Shown here in pieces: positions 36,201 through 46,700 of a stretch of 64,000 bases of DNA. Source of the stretch: Ciona intestinalis (lineage: Eukaryota > Chordata > Ascidiacea > Phlebobranchia > Cionidae); assembly GCF_000224145.3 (NCBI RefSeq), contig NC_020173.2, positions 5,837,039-5,901,038 of the forward strand. Direction: 5' to 3'. Position 1 is the first letter of the stretch, and each line of letters begins with the position of its first letter. Below the pieces are notes generated by a model. It was not told the DNA's origin. It worked only from the letters and a program-made list of their open reading frames with translations, and searched no databases. The translations under genes and the position numbers were made by a program.

Positions 36201-39200
36201 ACGTGGATAAATAAAGCATTTTGCTGCCATTGTGGTCGTATATGTGTGTCCTTGGGCAAGACACTTATTAACAATGATTGCTTAAACTCAGTGGTTCTTA
36301 AATGAATTGTTCAAATAATTCACCGTAAAGTTACATACGTAGTGAAACGTTAGCGAGCAAAATAAGGTGTATGAAAGAGAAAAAAATGTTATAATGACTG
36401 TTGTTGCCCCATCGCGCGAGGATAAACAGGTTACATACGTGGTAACTTGTAAGTGGCCACGAGGGCTGTATATGAAACAAAACACCCGTTGTATTAATGA
36501 CAACTGCTGTTGCACCACCATACAAGCATAAAAAAGTTACACTCATTCAACAAAGAAAGATGGTACAACCTACATAACGCCAAGTCATTCATCCCATTCT
36601 ATACCAGATGCGATAAAGAATGTGAGGCAATATATGGCACCCTATGCGATGGCGTGGGCGACTGTCCGGCACCAGGCCATGGAAAGACGTCATGGCACGA
36701 GGCGCCAGGGTTTCCCGACGACGAATGTTGGGAAAGTTGTAGTTCACTTCATTTACCTTTCAAGTTTAATTGCACCTTGCCTATAGTGATGCCGGACTTC
36801 TCGTTTGGGGGAGAGGATAGCTTCGAAAGTATTAAGTGCAAGGAAGAGGTGACTAAATTTGAATATAGAATATTTGCGTAATATGGATACGGTTTGCACA
36901 TAGATATCCGAAACTTCCTATAATCAAGTTTTTAACAATTAACAACGACATTTTTGAGTCGTGGGGATATACAGTTATATAATTTTGTAAATATTCTTTG
37001 TTTAGTCTCAAACGAATGGCTGCACAAGTATTATAAATAAGAATGATTCTGTAATGTTTTATCGTTTGACATGTTCCCTATACAGGTTCATGTTGTACCC
37101 GATGCGCCTGCCATGGTCTCGTTTCTTACGATTGGGAAAGAATTATGGTGTGACGGGATTATTGACTGCCCTTTTTCGGGGAAAGATGAAGAAATTTCCC
37201 GATGTCCAGACCGCTTCCGTTGTAATGCTGGCGGCAGGATAAGCATTCCTATCAGCAGGGTATGCGATGGAGTGGCAGACTGCGACGATAGAACAGATGA
37301 GAGCAACGCTACTTGTTCGGAACGGTTTTACTGCCCCGTTCTAGGTGGTAGCAAGGTATTTGTTGTATATGGGTGAGGTCCTACAGTGAGGCATGACATG
37401 GGACCTGGGATTTAGACCAGAGTTGGTATATTACCCCAACATTGTATATGCATATTCTATATGGGTGAGGTCCTACAGTTAGGCACGGCATATTAGACCA
37501 AAGTTGGGCCATAGCCCTGACACCCAGGGTTCAACAACCCATTTAGTGACCACTGGGTTGGAACAACGTCTGTTAGGTGTCTTGTCCAAGGATACATCCT
37601 CCCGAATAAGCTAGCGTGGTGTGTATTGTACACGCCATTGGCTAAAACTATGGTTCCTCGTACAGATATCTATCGATTCAAAACATGTTTGCGACTTCAA
37701 AATAAACTGCGATGACGCAACGGACGAAATGAATTGTTCAAGAGATGGAAGGTTCTATTGTGAAAATGGAACGCCTTTATTTGTATCTAATAAAAAGGTG
37801 GCTTATTTATAAATGTATACAGTAGGGTGGGGGAAGATGGGACACCTTTAGCACATGATATCCAAACCTCCTGATTGTGTTTTAAACAATTAACATCGGT
37901 ATTTGGGAGTCGCAGCAATAAGGTTTCATAATTCTTTAAATTTTATATGCTTCCCACCAAATTGGACGAGAAAATAGAATGAAAAGGTGTCCCATCTCCC
38001 CCACCCTACTATATAACTTATTTATCCTCGTTATTTGGGCAACGACAGTCGTTATAATACGGGTGTTCTGTTTCATACACCTCGTGCCCACTTATTACGA
38101 GTTACCGCGTATGTAACCTCGTGGGTGATTGTTTTTACTGTATGGCTGAAAATTTAGACAAAAAGCACAGTACAAGTGGGGAAAGATGGGACACCTTTTA
38201 ACTCTATTTTCTCGTCCCATTCAATAGTAGATACTGATAATCCAAAGAATTATAACAATATTTTTTCACGACTTCCATAGACTGTTGTTAATTGTTCAAA
38301 ACACGATCAAGATATTTGGATATTATGTGCTAAAGGTGTCCCATCTTTCCCCACTCTACCATATGTAATTTGCAACACAATACATCTAATCTTACAGATG
38401 TACGACGGGAATGGCGACTGCACCGACTGGAGCGACGAATGCCCTACCCATGATCGCTCACTGGATAATATTTTCTCCTCAAAATATGAATTAATTGCAA
38501 ACCCGTTTCTACGAAGCTTTGTGTGGATAATGGGCTTATTTGCATTGGGCGGGAATCTGGCAAGTCAATATGTTTAACACTACTCAAATAGTTTTTACTT
38601 TAACGTGTTTTTAATGATGACTGTTGTTTTTTTGCTAAACCCCATTTTCTTAGTTGTTTTAATTTTGAACTTCGCTACCGGTATTTGAACAGTTATTTAC
38701 AATACCTGTTTAGTGGTTAGCGCGCTGGCTTTCGGCCAGAGGATATACAAGTTCGAGGCTCGGTGCCGCCACTAATAATATATCTGTGGTTGAACAAGAC
38801 ACTTAACAGTAACGGCTCCAACCCAGTGGTCACTTATGGGTTGTCCACCTTTTGTTCAGTGCAATGTACAGCCTGGAACCCGTATCCCTGGTCTGAAAGC
38901 GAGCGCACCAACAACTGTACATATTTTTTTCTAAATACAATATTTCATAGTGCGTTCTACACTGTGAGCTCCAAACCTTTCGTCGTTACTCGAACAAACC
39001 TGGAGTTTCTTCGTCTTTGCGAGCTAATCACATCTTAGTACTTAACCTGGCTGTATCTGATCTCCTTATCGGCGTATATCTTATATTATTGGGCGGTACT
39101 GGTGCTTTTTACAGTGGAACATATTGTGCTAATAAGCTAACTTGGTTGTCAAGTTCACTTTGTGACGTCATGGGGGTGCTTGTTGTGACGTCATCGGAGA

Positions 39201-41258
39201 CTTCTGTCATCACAATGGTGCTTTTGACGTCATTGAGACTTTATGCAGTTTTGAATGTAAGTAGTTTGGTATATAGCTCTACAAGTTATAACTACATTGA
39301 ATAGAGCGCTGGTCTCTAGACCAGAGGGTATTCGGATTCGAGACTCGACGATGCTACCTTTGTATGCGTACGGCAAAACACTTAACATCAATTGCTCCAG
39401 CCCAATAGGTCACCCTTATGGGTTGATTCAATTATTAACCATACATTAAAAAATCACCCACAAATTTACAAACGTGGTATAACTCTCTTAAAAAGCGGGC
39501 ACGAGGTTATGAAACAGAACAGACGCGTTGGCACGCCGTGCGGAAAGGAATAAAAGTTACATTCATTTAAAACAGACATGAATTTTGAAACACAATATTT
39601 TCTAAATAAGAATTAATCACGGCCTACTAGAGATATCTCTATAGTAGGTCGTGGAATTAATAAATGAATACAACACTCACTTTTTCTTGTATACGTCATC
39701 AGCCTTTTACGTCATCAACTCGACCAAGAACAAGCATCGTCCTATCCCTTATAGCAGCAACATGGTTGATATCATTGTTACTAGCAATGCTACCACACTC
39801 TAAGTGGCTACAAGGTGTATTTGTACAATTGTCAGTCATAAAGGACAATCCATTTCTGAACAATATTGTTGTTGATTTTGAAACGGCGAAGAGTTTTGCA
39901 TTAAGAATGTACACGTATGACCATAAACTTGGCGTTGGAAGTCCTGGTGTACTGGAAGATGCGAGATCTTGGATTGAATTGTTGGACGCAGCGAAACAGA
40001 CGCTAAACCATCCGGAGTTTTTGGAGACAAGCAATAAGTTTGGGTAAGTTTAAACAGTATTTTTTTCTGGGCAAGATACCGAGGCGTATGTGTCCTTGGG
40101 AAAGACACCCAACGGTAACCACTCTAGTCACTAATAAGTTTTCCAAATTGCCAGCCTTACAGAATGAGGTGTATGAAACAGAACACTCGTGTTATAACGA
40201 CTATCTTTGCCCCGCCATGATGCGAGAATAAATATAGTAGGACGGGGAAAGATGGAACAACATTTCATTCTGTATTCTTGTCCCATTTGGTAGAAAACAA
40301 AGAACATTCAAGGTTATAAAACCGTATCCTCACGACTTCCTTAGAGTCATAGACCGCTGTTAATTGTTTAAAACACGATTAGGACATTTGGATATTATGT
40401 GCTAAAGGTGTCCCGTCTTTCCTCACCCTACTATATGTCACATATTCATTTATTCAAATATTCGAAACCCACACAACAGATACTACAGCGCGAACAGTGT
40501 CTGCATTCCTAATCTGTTCGTAAAACAAACAACTCCATCCTGGACGTTTACATTCCTGCTTTTATCATTGAACCTGGCGGCCTTTATATTTGTCGCTGCT
40601 TCCTATATAGTGGTGTACATCAAGTCAAGTCGCTCATCTATTGTAAAACGAAACTCTAAAGGATTTGTTCGTACAACTGGTAAGCATTTAAACTTGAGTG
40701 TGAGGTGTACTAGGCCCTTCTGTCGTTATAGGCATTTCCCCCTCTGGAACAGAGGATATGGGTTCGAGGCTCGACGCTGCTATCGTCCTGGGTATGTGTC
40801 TTTAAGCAAATCATTTGGCGACAACCACAAAGTTACATACATGGTAACTCGTAAGCGGACACGAGGTGTATGAAACACGACACCCGTGTTATAACGACTG
40901 TCGTTTCCCTGCCATGCAAGGATAAATTTACATTCAATTCATTAACCATAGTAAACTATGTTATCTCCCAGCTTTAGAAAGAAAGATAGTTCGTCTAATC
41001 GCTTCCGACTTCTTATGTTGGGTCCCTGTATCGGTGATGGGATTCTTAAGCATTGGGGGAATTTCCATACCCGATATTGCATACGTCATATCAGCGACAA
41101 TTCTGCTCCCCATTAACAGTGCGCTCAATCCTTTGCTTTATTCGTCGTTTGTTGACAGAATGTTAAGCACAGTGATCCTACGTAACAGGTCAAGCGTCAC
41201 TACCACCCAGAAAGAGAGAACCCACGTGACTAGGTCTAGTGCGAGCACACGAGTTTAA
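33219..41258 (+). CDS. LDLa-repeat G-protein-coupled receptor (relaxin-receptor/GRL101-like)
   Basis: Plasma-membrane receptor, about 931 residues, 15 exons: 33219-33282, 33471-33600, 33874-34079, 34358-34469, 35023-35205, 35603-35719, 36122-36190, 36608-36848, 37086-37355, 37666-37797, 38398-38559, 38969-39256, 39703-40043, 40480-40679, 40978-41258. The signal peptide is MKPLLCMVVFAITFLVYSS. About ten LDLa-type modules follow (for example ICDGEVDCGNATDE, VCDGVADCDDRTDE, VCDFKINCDDATDE); some are atypical, and the last has MYDGNGDC with its usual Cys replaced by Tyr. No leucine-rich repeats are seen. TM1 is FVWIMGLFALGGNL, TM2 NLAVSDLLIGVYLI, TM4 SIVLSLIAATWLISLLLAML, TM5 in exon 14 and TM7 NSALNPLLY (NPxxY). 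The intron after exon 11 appears to start with GC (CTG/gcaagt); an alternative acceptor at 38951 is also in frame. The ligand cannot be inferred. Confidence 0.9.
34100..34310 (-). mobile_element. SINE in a receptor intron
   Basis: Plus-strand text 'gtaatttatttagccctcg', 'tttcatacacctcgtgccc', 'gggacagtaggttggag' and 'caattgccgttaagtatt' is a SINE read from tail to core. Confidence 0.7.
34509..34590 (-). tRNA. tRNA-Ser (anticodon AGA)
   Basis: Class II tRNA gene without an intron. The acceptor stem GTCGTCG pairs with CGGCGAC (one G-U) and the discriminator base is G, as in serine tRNAs. The anticodon stem ACAGA/TCTGT encloses loop CTAGAAA with AGA at 34555-34557, reading UCU-type codons after A-to-I editing. 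Long variable arm GGGC-TCTG-CCCG; T arm GCAGG-TTCGAAT-CCTGC with a perfect box B; box A TGGCCGAGTGG. A TTTT terminator lies at 34502-34505. It sits antisense in the fourth intron of the LDLa receptor gene. Confidence 0.97.
34853..34982 (+). repeat. (ATTC)n microsatellite
   Basis: About 130 bases of tetranucleotide CATT/ATTC repeat with interspersed TTTA variants, in the same receptor intron as the tRNA gene. Confidence 0.97.
35265..35480 (-). mobile_element. SINE in a receptor intron
   Basis: Text 'aaacgacagtcgttataac', 'ttcatacacctcgtgcccg', 'gggtgattgtttttttgta' then 'aagctttgaaccaataacc' near the head. Confidence 0.7.
35863..36048. mobile_element. MITE in a receptor intron, with an adjacent half copy
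   Basis: Ends 'agtagggtgggaaaatatg' and 'gtcccatcttcccccatct'. A right-half fragment (35790-35862, 'ccatcttaccccaaagta') precedes it directly. Confidence 0.8.
36225..36545 (+). mobile_element. SINE with doubled tail in a receptor intron
   Basis: Core 'ttgctgccattgtggtcgt', 'gtccttgggcaagacactt', 'ctcagtggttcttaaatga', then two tail units at about 36325-36430 and 36430-36545. Confidence 0.7.
37365..37515 (+). repeat. 97-bp repeat family in a receptor intron
   Basis: About 1.5 units: 'gggtgaggtcctacagtga', 'gacctgggatttagaccag', 'ttaccccaacattgtatat', repeated in part from 37462. It begins 10 bases after the donor of the 37086-37355 exon. Confidence 0.8.
37818..38014. mobile_element. MITE in a receptor intron
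   Basis: Left end 'agtagggtgggggaagatg', right end 'cccatctcccccacccta'. The 'tagcacatgatatccaaac' order marks the inverted orientation. Confidence 0.88.
38169..38364. mobile_element. Second MITE in the same receptor intron
   Basis: Ends 'agtacaagtggggaaagatg' and 'cccatctttccccactcta', in the opposite orientation to the copy at 37818. The two are separated by a reversed SINE tail (38028-38165). Confidence 0.85.
38700..38860 (+). mobile_element. tRNA-headed SINE in a receptor intron
   Basis: Clear Pol III-like head 'gtggttagcgcgctggctt' (box A) and 'caagttcgaggctcg' (box B), then the core 'gaacaagacacttaacagt' and 'cccagtggtcacttatggg'. Confidence 0.8.
39290..39570 (+). mobile_element. SINE, nearly full length
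   Basis: Head 'tagagcgctggtctctaga' and 'ggattcgagactcgacgat', core 'ggcaaaacacttaacatca', 'gctccagcccaataggtca', tail 'gcgggcacgaggttatgaa' and 'aataaaagttacattcatt'. A good reference copy for the family layout: tRNA-like head, core, then tail. Confidence 0.82.
40075..40232 (+). mobile_element. SINE core and tail in a receptor intron
   Basis: Text 'ggcgtatgtgtccttggga', 'aagacacccaacggtaacc' and 'gaggtgtatgaaacagaac'. It abuts the MITE at 40234. Confidence 0.75.
40233..40437. mobile_element. MITE in a receptor intron
   Basis: Ends 'agtaggacggggaaagatg' and 'gtcccgtctttcctcaccc'. It contains an internal 14-base repetition of 'cttccttagagtcatagac' relative to the consensus. Confidence 0.82.
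40730..40940 (+). mobile_element. tRNA-headed SINE in the last receptor intron
   Basis: Head with box B-like 'gggttcgaggctcgacg', core 'tgctatcgtcctgggtatg', tail 'gcggacacgaggtgtatga' and 'ccctgccatgcaaggataa'. Confidence 0.78.
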
Positions 41259-41284
41259 GTAAATATTTATTGAATAAATGTAAC

Positions 41285-43133
41285 CTATTTCTATTTGTCA
41301 TTGATTATGAGGCAATTACCCTGTTTACATGATCGGAATGAACTTGGATTCAAAATGACAGCCCTGTTGTTACAACACGGGTGTTGTTTCATATTTCTCG
41401 TTGCCCGCTTACCAGTTATACCACGTATATGTAACTTTGTGGGAGATTGTTTTTCTGTATAAGAATTTAGACAACCTGCATAAGTGTATAAGGGCCACTA
41501 TGATAAACTGATAATAAATAAACCCCTTATACTGCACTAACTGCTAAAACCCGAGGCAAAAATTATCTAATAAGATAACTTGTTAAATAACTCATCAAAA
41601 CTATCCATAATTCATACAAGCGCTGCAAAACAATCCGCCTCCAGTATCGAAGTTTGAGAAAGCGCCGACGGTGTTTAGGCCTGTTATAGAGGGCGCCATA
41701 GGTTTAAGCGATTGTCGTTGAGTGTCTCACTTAAGGGTTTTGATCGAGAAAAGCCAACACACAGGTTGTCATTCAATCTCCGTGTATAGCAGTACACATC
41801 ACTATCGGTGAATAAACTTGTAACGCTATACGAATCACCTTCGTTGAAGCCTATTCTACCCGTTGAAGCCTATTCTAGTGTTTTAACGATTGTCGCCTTT
41901 GCTAACGAATCTCTCTTTACTGTTTTAATTATTCGATCTTCGCTACTGGTTTTAAAAAGTTAAATAAAAAAATAGCTTTTTTGTAAGTAGAATAAACTGC
42001 AAGTTAGCATTAAAAGCCAGATCGAAAAGATGGTTTACGCTAAACTTAAATTAAGATTTTGATATCCTATTACCGTCAAGCAAGGCGTTAGCAATTTGAG
42101 AAAGGAAGTTATAATTAATCAGCCAATAAAAGTAAGGCCGGCGGTGCTCGTTTATACGCCTTGTTAACTTAGGAAAAGTTGCTTAGCATATCGCTTGCTA
42201 GGCTATAGACTTAGGGCAAACAGAAAAAAGCCCGAAATGTTTGTATATACTATTATATCTCGATCGATACACGTGAATCGAGTTCAAAGGTTCGTACATG
42301 CAAAAGTGAAATGTACAGGTTAACTAGATATGTGTATATAAAGGCATGATGTATATGTGTATGTAAAGGTATGGTACAAACGTATGTATAAACATAGGCG
42401 AGGTATTTGATATTTAAATGTACATACAAAAGTGAATGTTTTTTACAGACAGTCTTAAATCGAGGCCTGTGTGGAAGTAGTATATAATTGTTTTGTAGAT
42501 TTGTAAGTTTGAACATATACTATTATGTAAACTAAGCTGATTGCTGCTAGTATTAATCAAAAAGCGCTTACAAGAACCAAATAAACACACGCCGACCATG
42601 CATTTGTATGGGCGATTCACGCTCTGTGGGATCCGTAATGGCGGACACAAGCGCTGTTTTCTGACGTGATGTTGGCTGAGACTGTTGCGGAAATTAAGGC
42701 AACAGATAAGAAGATATAAATAGAAATAAACGTTATTGAATGGTCTGCTATTTAAATGGCGCTGTTAACTGAAGGTATGGCTTTGTGAACACGACTTGCG
42801 CTGTATAGTGAATGTACAGTGCAAGCAAAGAAATGGTCTGGTTACTGTCAAGTGTCGCATGGTATTCGTTGTATCATTGTATAATATCGTGGAGAAAGCT
42901 GGATAGTTGGATACCATTAGCACATAATATCTCATATTTACTAACCCTGTTTTAAACAAACAACAACGGTGTTTTAGTGCCGTGAACATGCGAATCTATA
43001 CTCTTATGTAAATACTCTTTGTTTACTACCAAATGGGTCGATGAAAGAGAATGAAATGTACCTCCTTACCCCAACCTACTATATATTCACGTACCATCTT
43101 ACCCCGCCTACTATAACGTAATATGTATTTTGC
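41285..43133. other. Intergenic stretch after the LDLa receptor, no gene recognised
   Basis: Holds SINE-tail pieces (41370-41500), a copy of the 'gttttaacgattgtcg...tcttcgctactggt' repeat (41877-41965), short tandem text around 42250-42420 ('gtgtatataaaggcatgat', 'gtgtatgtaaaggtatggt') and, at 42886-43085, a diverged MITE. No exon chain is seen. Confidence 0.5.
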
Positions 43134-43283
43134 AATGGGTTTCTCTACCACTTGCGGTGTATTAAGCTCGTCAATTGCTGTAGGCAGATGCGTCGGGCAC
43201 AATTTAAACACAAACACTTTTACGTAAAGTACGTACATTACCCAGAAAGCTGCCAACAGTTTATACCAGACAAGAGATAGCAT
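43134..43283 (-). CDS. Possible first exon of an unassigned membrane protein
   Basis: An ATG-initiated frame with a hydrophobic N-terminus (LAAFWVMYVLYVKVFVF) followed by LCPTHLPTAIDELNTP. Directly upstream is a GC-rich block (43290-43325) with 'gacgcatgcgcg', resembling an NRF1 site, as expected for a housekeeping promoter. The open frame then runs into a diverged MITE, so a real exon would end at a donor before about 43130; candidates are weak. The family is not recognised with confidence, and no downstream exons were found. Confidence 0.3.
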
Positions 43284-43284
43284 G

Positions 43285-43330
43285 CAGTGCGTTGGCTGTC
43301 ATGGCGGATGGTGACGCATGCGCGTAGTCA
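43285..43330. promoter_or_regulatory. GC-rich promoter-like block with an NRF1-like site
   Basis: 'catggcggatggtgacgca' followed by 'tgcgcgtag' is CpG-rich in AT-rich surroundings. It could serve the minus-strand frame at 43283 or, less likely, the MGAT4-type gene starting at 43755. Confidence 0.35.
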
Positions 43331-43754
43331 TATCACTGATGCGGTAAATGGTAGGCGGTGATCTATGGCGTTGTTATAACCAGATATCATAGCTCAACAG
43401 CCTAGTTAGTTAGTTACCTGTTTATTAAACGCAATATTTGTTTATCTTTTCCAAGGTAACGAAATTTAAGTTAGTTAAAACAACGAAGAGAAAGGAATCA
43501 TAGCGACAACAAGTTGCGTAACATAACAGTTATTTATATTTTTAAACACGATAACGAATATTATATTAACTAGAACAACGAAAAGAAGGAAATTAGCAGC
43601 AAAACGAAAGTCGTTAAAGTTTGATTTTGCTTTTATTTTCAGTGGAATAGGAATGTATTCCGTGGTATAGCTTCAATACAAACGTTTTGCGTGACCAAAA
43701 AGATTTAAGGAATTAATAAAAAGGATAAATTAATGTAAGAACAACTAGTTAGAG

Positions 43755-46700
43755 ATGAAATTTTTAAAAACCTCAAGATTATTAATAACTATCAGCTTGG
43801 TGGGTACATTGTGGCTCACAGCTCGTGTTGCATTGTATACGAGCAAGAGGAAAAGTTTTGAAGATGTTGGTGCGACAACAACGATAACAGCTATCCAAAC
43901 TCGTGTAACGCAACGCAAAGACCCCCCTGTGTTAGCAACTGGTACCTACTACGCTGATCATTTGCTGGACGATCAAAGGGTTCCATTATTTCGCATGGGA
44001 CAAGTTAAACGAAAGCCAACAGTTGCTGTTGGGATACCAAGTATAACTCGTAACGGGGCGACTTATCTATTAGAAACACTCGGTTCAATGCTGGAAAACT
44101 TGACGCCTGAACAGAGGAATTTGTGTGTGTTTATTATATACCTGGCTGATCAGAATATTACGAACAATTTTGAGGCGGCGACTAAGGAACTGTATAGCCG
44201 GTACAATGATGAATTTAATGCTGGAATCGTAGAAGTAAGTAATTGGTCTATTCGGATTGAACAATAACGTAAAGTACTGTGGGGGAAGATGGGACACCTT
44301 TAGCACATGATATCCAAATATCCGGATCGTGTTTTATACAAATAACAACGGTCCATGGGAGACGTGGAGATACGGTTTTAAAATTTTTTGAATTTTCTTT
44401 GCTTTCTACCTAATGGAATGAGAAAACAGACTAAAAAGGTGTCCCATCTTTCCCCACCCTACTATATATAGACACCGAATGTTGCTAAAAGTTATCGTTA
44501 TGACGCGGGTGTTCTATTTTACCTCGTCCGTGCTTATGAGTTACCACGTATGTAACTTATTTATCCTCGCATTGCGGGACAATGACAGTCGTTATAACAT
44601 GAGTGTTAGTTTCATACACCTCGTGCCTACTTACAAGCTACTACGTATGTAACTTTGCTGGCATGTCACATTGTTTTAGGATGTATGGTACTATTGAAAT
44701 AACAGTTTGAGCTTTAACGCATTACAAACCTTGCTATTCGTATTTAATAACCGTTACAGTCGCCGCCACGTTATATTCCCATGTTAAACAAAACGTTATA
44801 TATAACGCCTATAGGTGTACACACGTGTAAGTATGAGGTTAAACATTTGTATTGACGCTGCATTTTATAGACTAACACACAGGGTTTTATCATATGCGTG
44901 CTCTACTATCGCTTATAAATCCAACTTAATGTGTTGGGAACTATATGTTATATATGTATAAGTATGGTAGGAGCAAACCTTGGTTAACATAATAATAGGG
45001 TGGGGAAGATGGGACATAACATGGTGATAGCAAAGAGATTAAAACCATCGAATGAAATTTTTCATCGAATGAAATCATCGAATTTTTTCGTCATCGAATA
45101 TGTCAACCCCCAATGTCGATATGTCAAGCGTTCGTCATCGAATGAAATTACGTTACCAATCACTAAATAGTAAATATATCGACTCTAAATTCTTCTATGT
45201 ATATATATATTGACTTCAAATGCGTTATATTGTACCTAGTTACCGATAATTTTGACTTTTTCGTGATGCATTGAAGCGTGACGGGGTACGAAACAAATTA
45301 CCAAATTTCCCATTGTTACGTCAGAGTTTCCACTCATTGGTTTTAATCTCTTTGGTGATAGTATATATAGAATAGAAGGGGAAGATGGGACACTTTTTCA
45401 TTCTATTTTCTCGTCCCATTTGGCAGTAAACAAAGAACGTTCAAGGAATTATAAAACCGTATCCTCACAACTCCACACACCGTTATTTATTGTGAAAACA
45501 CGATTAGGATATTTGGATATTATATGCTAAAGGTACCCCGTCTTCCCCAACCTAATATATCATAACATATAGCAACGTTTTTGTTTTTATACTATCGATT
45601 ACAAAAACAAAAGTCATGTTAAAACAACATAGCCACAGCAAACGACAGTCGTTTTAAAACGTCATGGACAAAATAAATGGAAGAGCAAAGGTTAAAAGCG
45701 TGGCTGTTAAACCGTACAAGAAGCAACTCACAGTGGGTTGCAAGTATTAAGCAATCAATTAAACTGTAATTGGAAATGAAGTGTATGGATATATACACAC
45801 ACACACGTATATATGTATATACACATGTACGACTACAACAAAAACTAAACCGGTTGTTTTTCGGGAAATTTTATGTCAATACTTCAACCGTGTGTTTACG
45901 TTAATTCGTAAGCGGGCACGAGGTGTATGAACAGAACACCCATGTTATAACGTCTGTCGTTGCCCGACTTGCCTCGCCATACGAGGATAAATAAGTTACA
46001 TACGTGGTAACTTGTAAGCGGGAACGAGGTGTATAAAACAGAACATTCGTGTTATAATGATCCCCGCCATGCAATGATAAATACATTACAGGTTATTGGG
46101 CCACCGGAATACCTTATGCCCGACTGGGAAAGTCATGTTGAAGCGAACTTGGGAGATAAAATAGACCGAGCAAGATGGCGGTCAAAACAAAACTTAGACG
46201 AGCAGTTTTTGATGTCTTATATTATCCGCTACGTCGACCCAGTGTATTACCTGATGATGGAAGATGACGTGCTGGCGAGTAAAAACTACATGACTACAAT
46301 TCTAGAGGTTTGTAACAATAGTGTAATATATAGTAGGGTGGGGGAAATAGGACACCTTTTCATTCAATTTTTTTCGTCCCATTTGTTAGTAAACAAAGAA
46401 CTTTCAAAGAATTATAAAACCGTATTTTCGACTCCCATCGACCGTTGTTAGTTGTTCAAAACACGATTGGGATATTTGGATATTATGTGCTTAAGGTGTC
46501 TTGTCTTACCCCACCCTACTATATATGTATTACAAATGTAATATACATGTATTACAATTGTAAGAGATCTGGCGTATGTTTTGTGACCTAAGAGGACCGA
46601 CGTTTTATTTGGCATTCGGTGAGCCTACTAAAGGACACATAGGCTAGCAATGGTAGCAACGCCAAAAGCTTCGAACACGTATCTGATGTATGCAACTTAT

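Noticed and set aside
37054..37242. 62-codon plus-strand frame rich in Arg and Leu
   Set aside because: Alternative frame of the LDLa exon 37086-37355; the LDLa frame has matching splice phases and module cysteines.
39664..39702. ATG at 39664 as a start of a separate short receptor
   Set aside because: The acceptor at 39702 places the exon start after it, joining LYAVLN/PFTSS as expected at the end of TM3; the ATG is intronic.
46029..46091. ATG at the left of the MGAT4-type second exon as an independent start
   Set aside because: That part is SINE-tail sequence; the acceptor at 46090-46091 and phase-0 join to exon 1 explain the frame.
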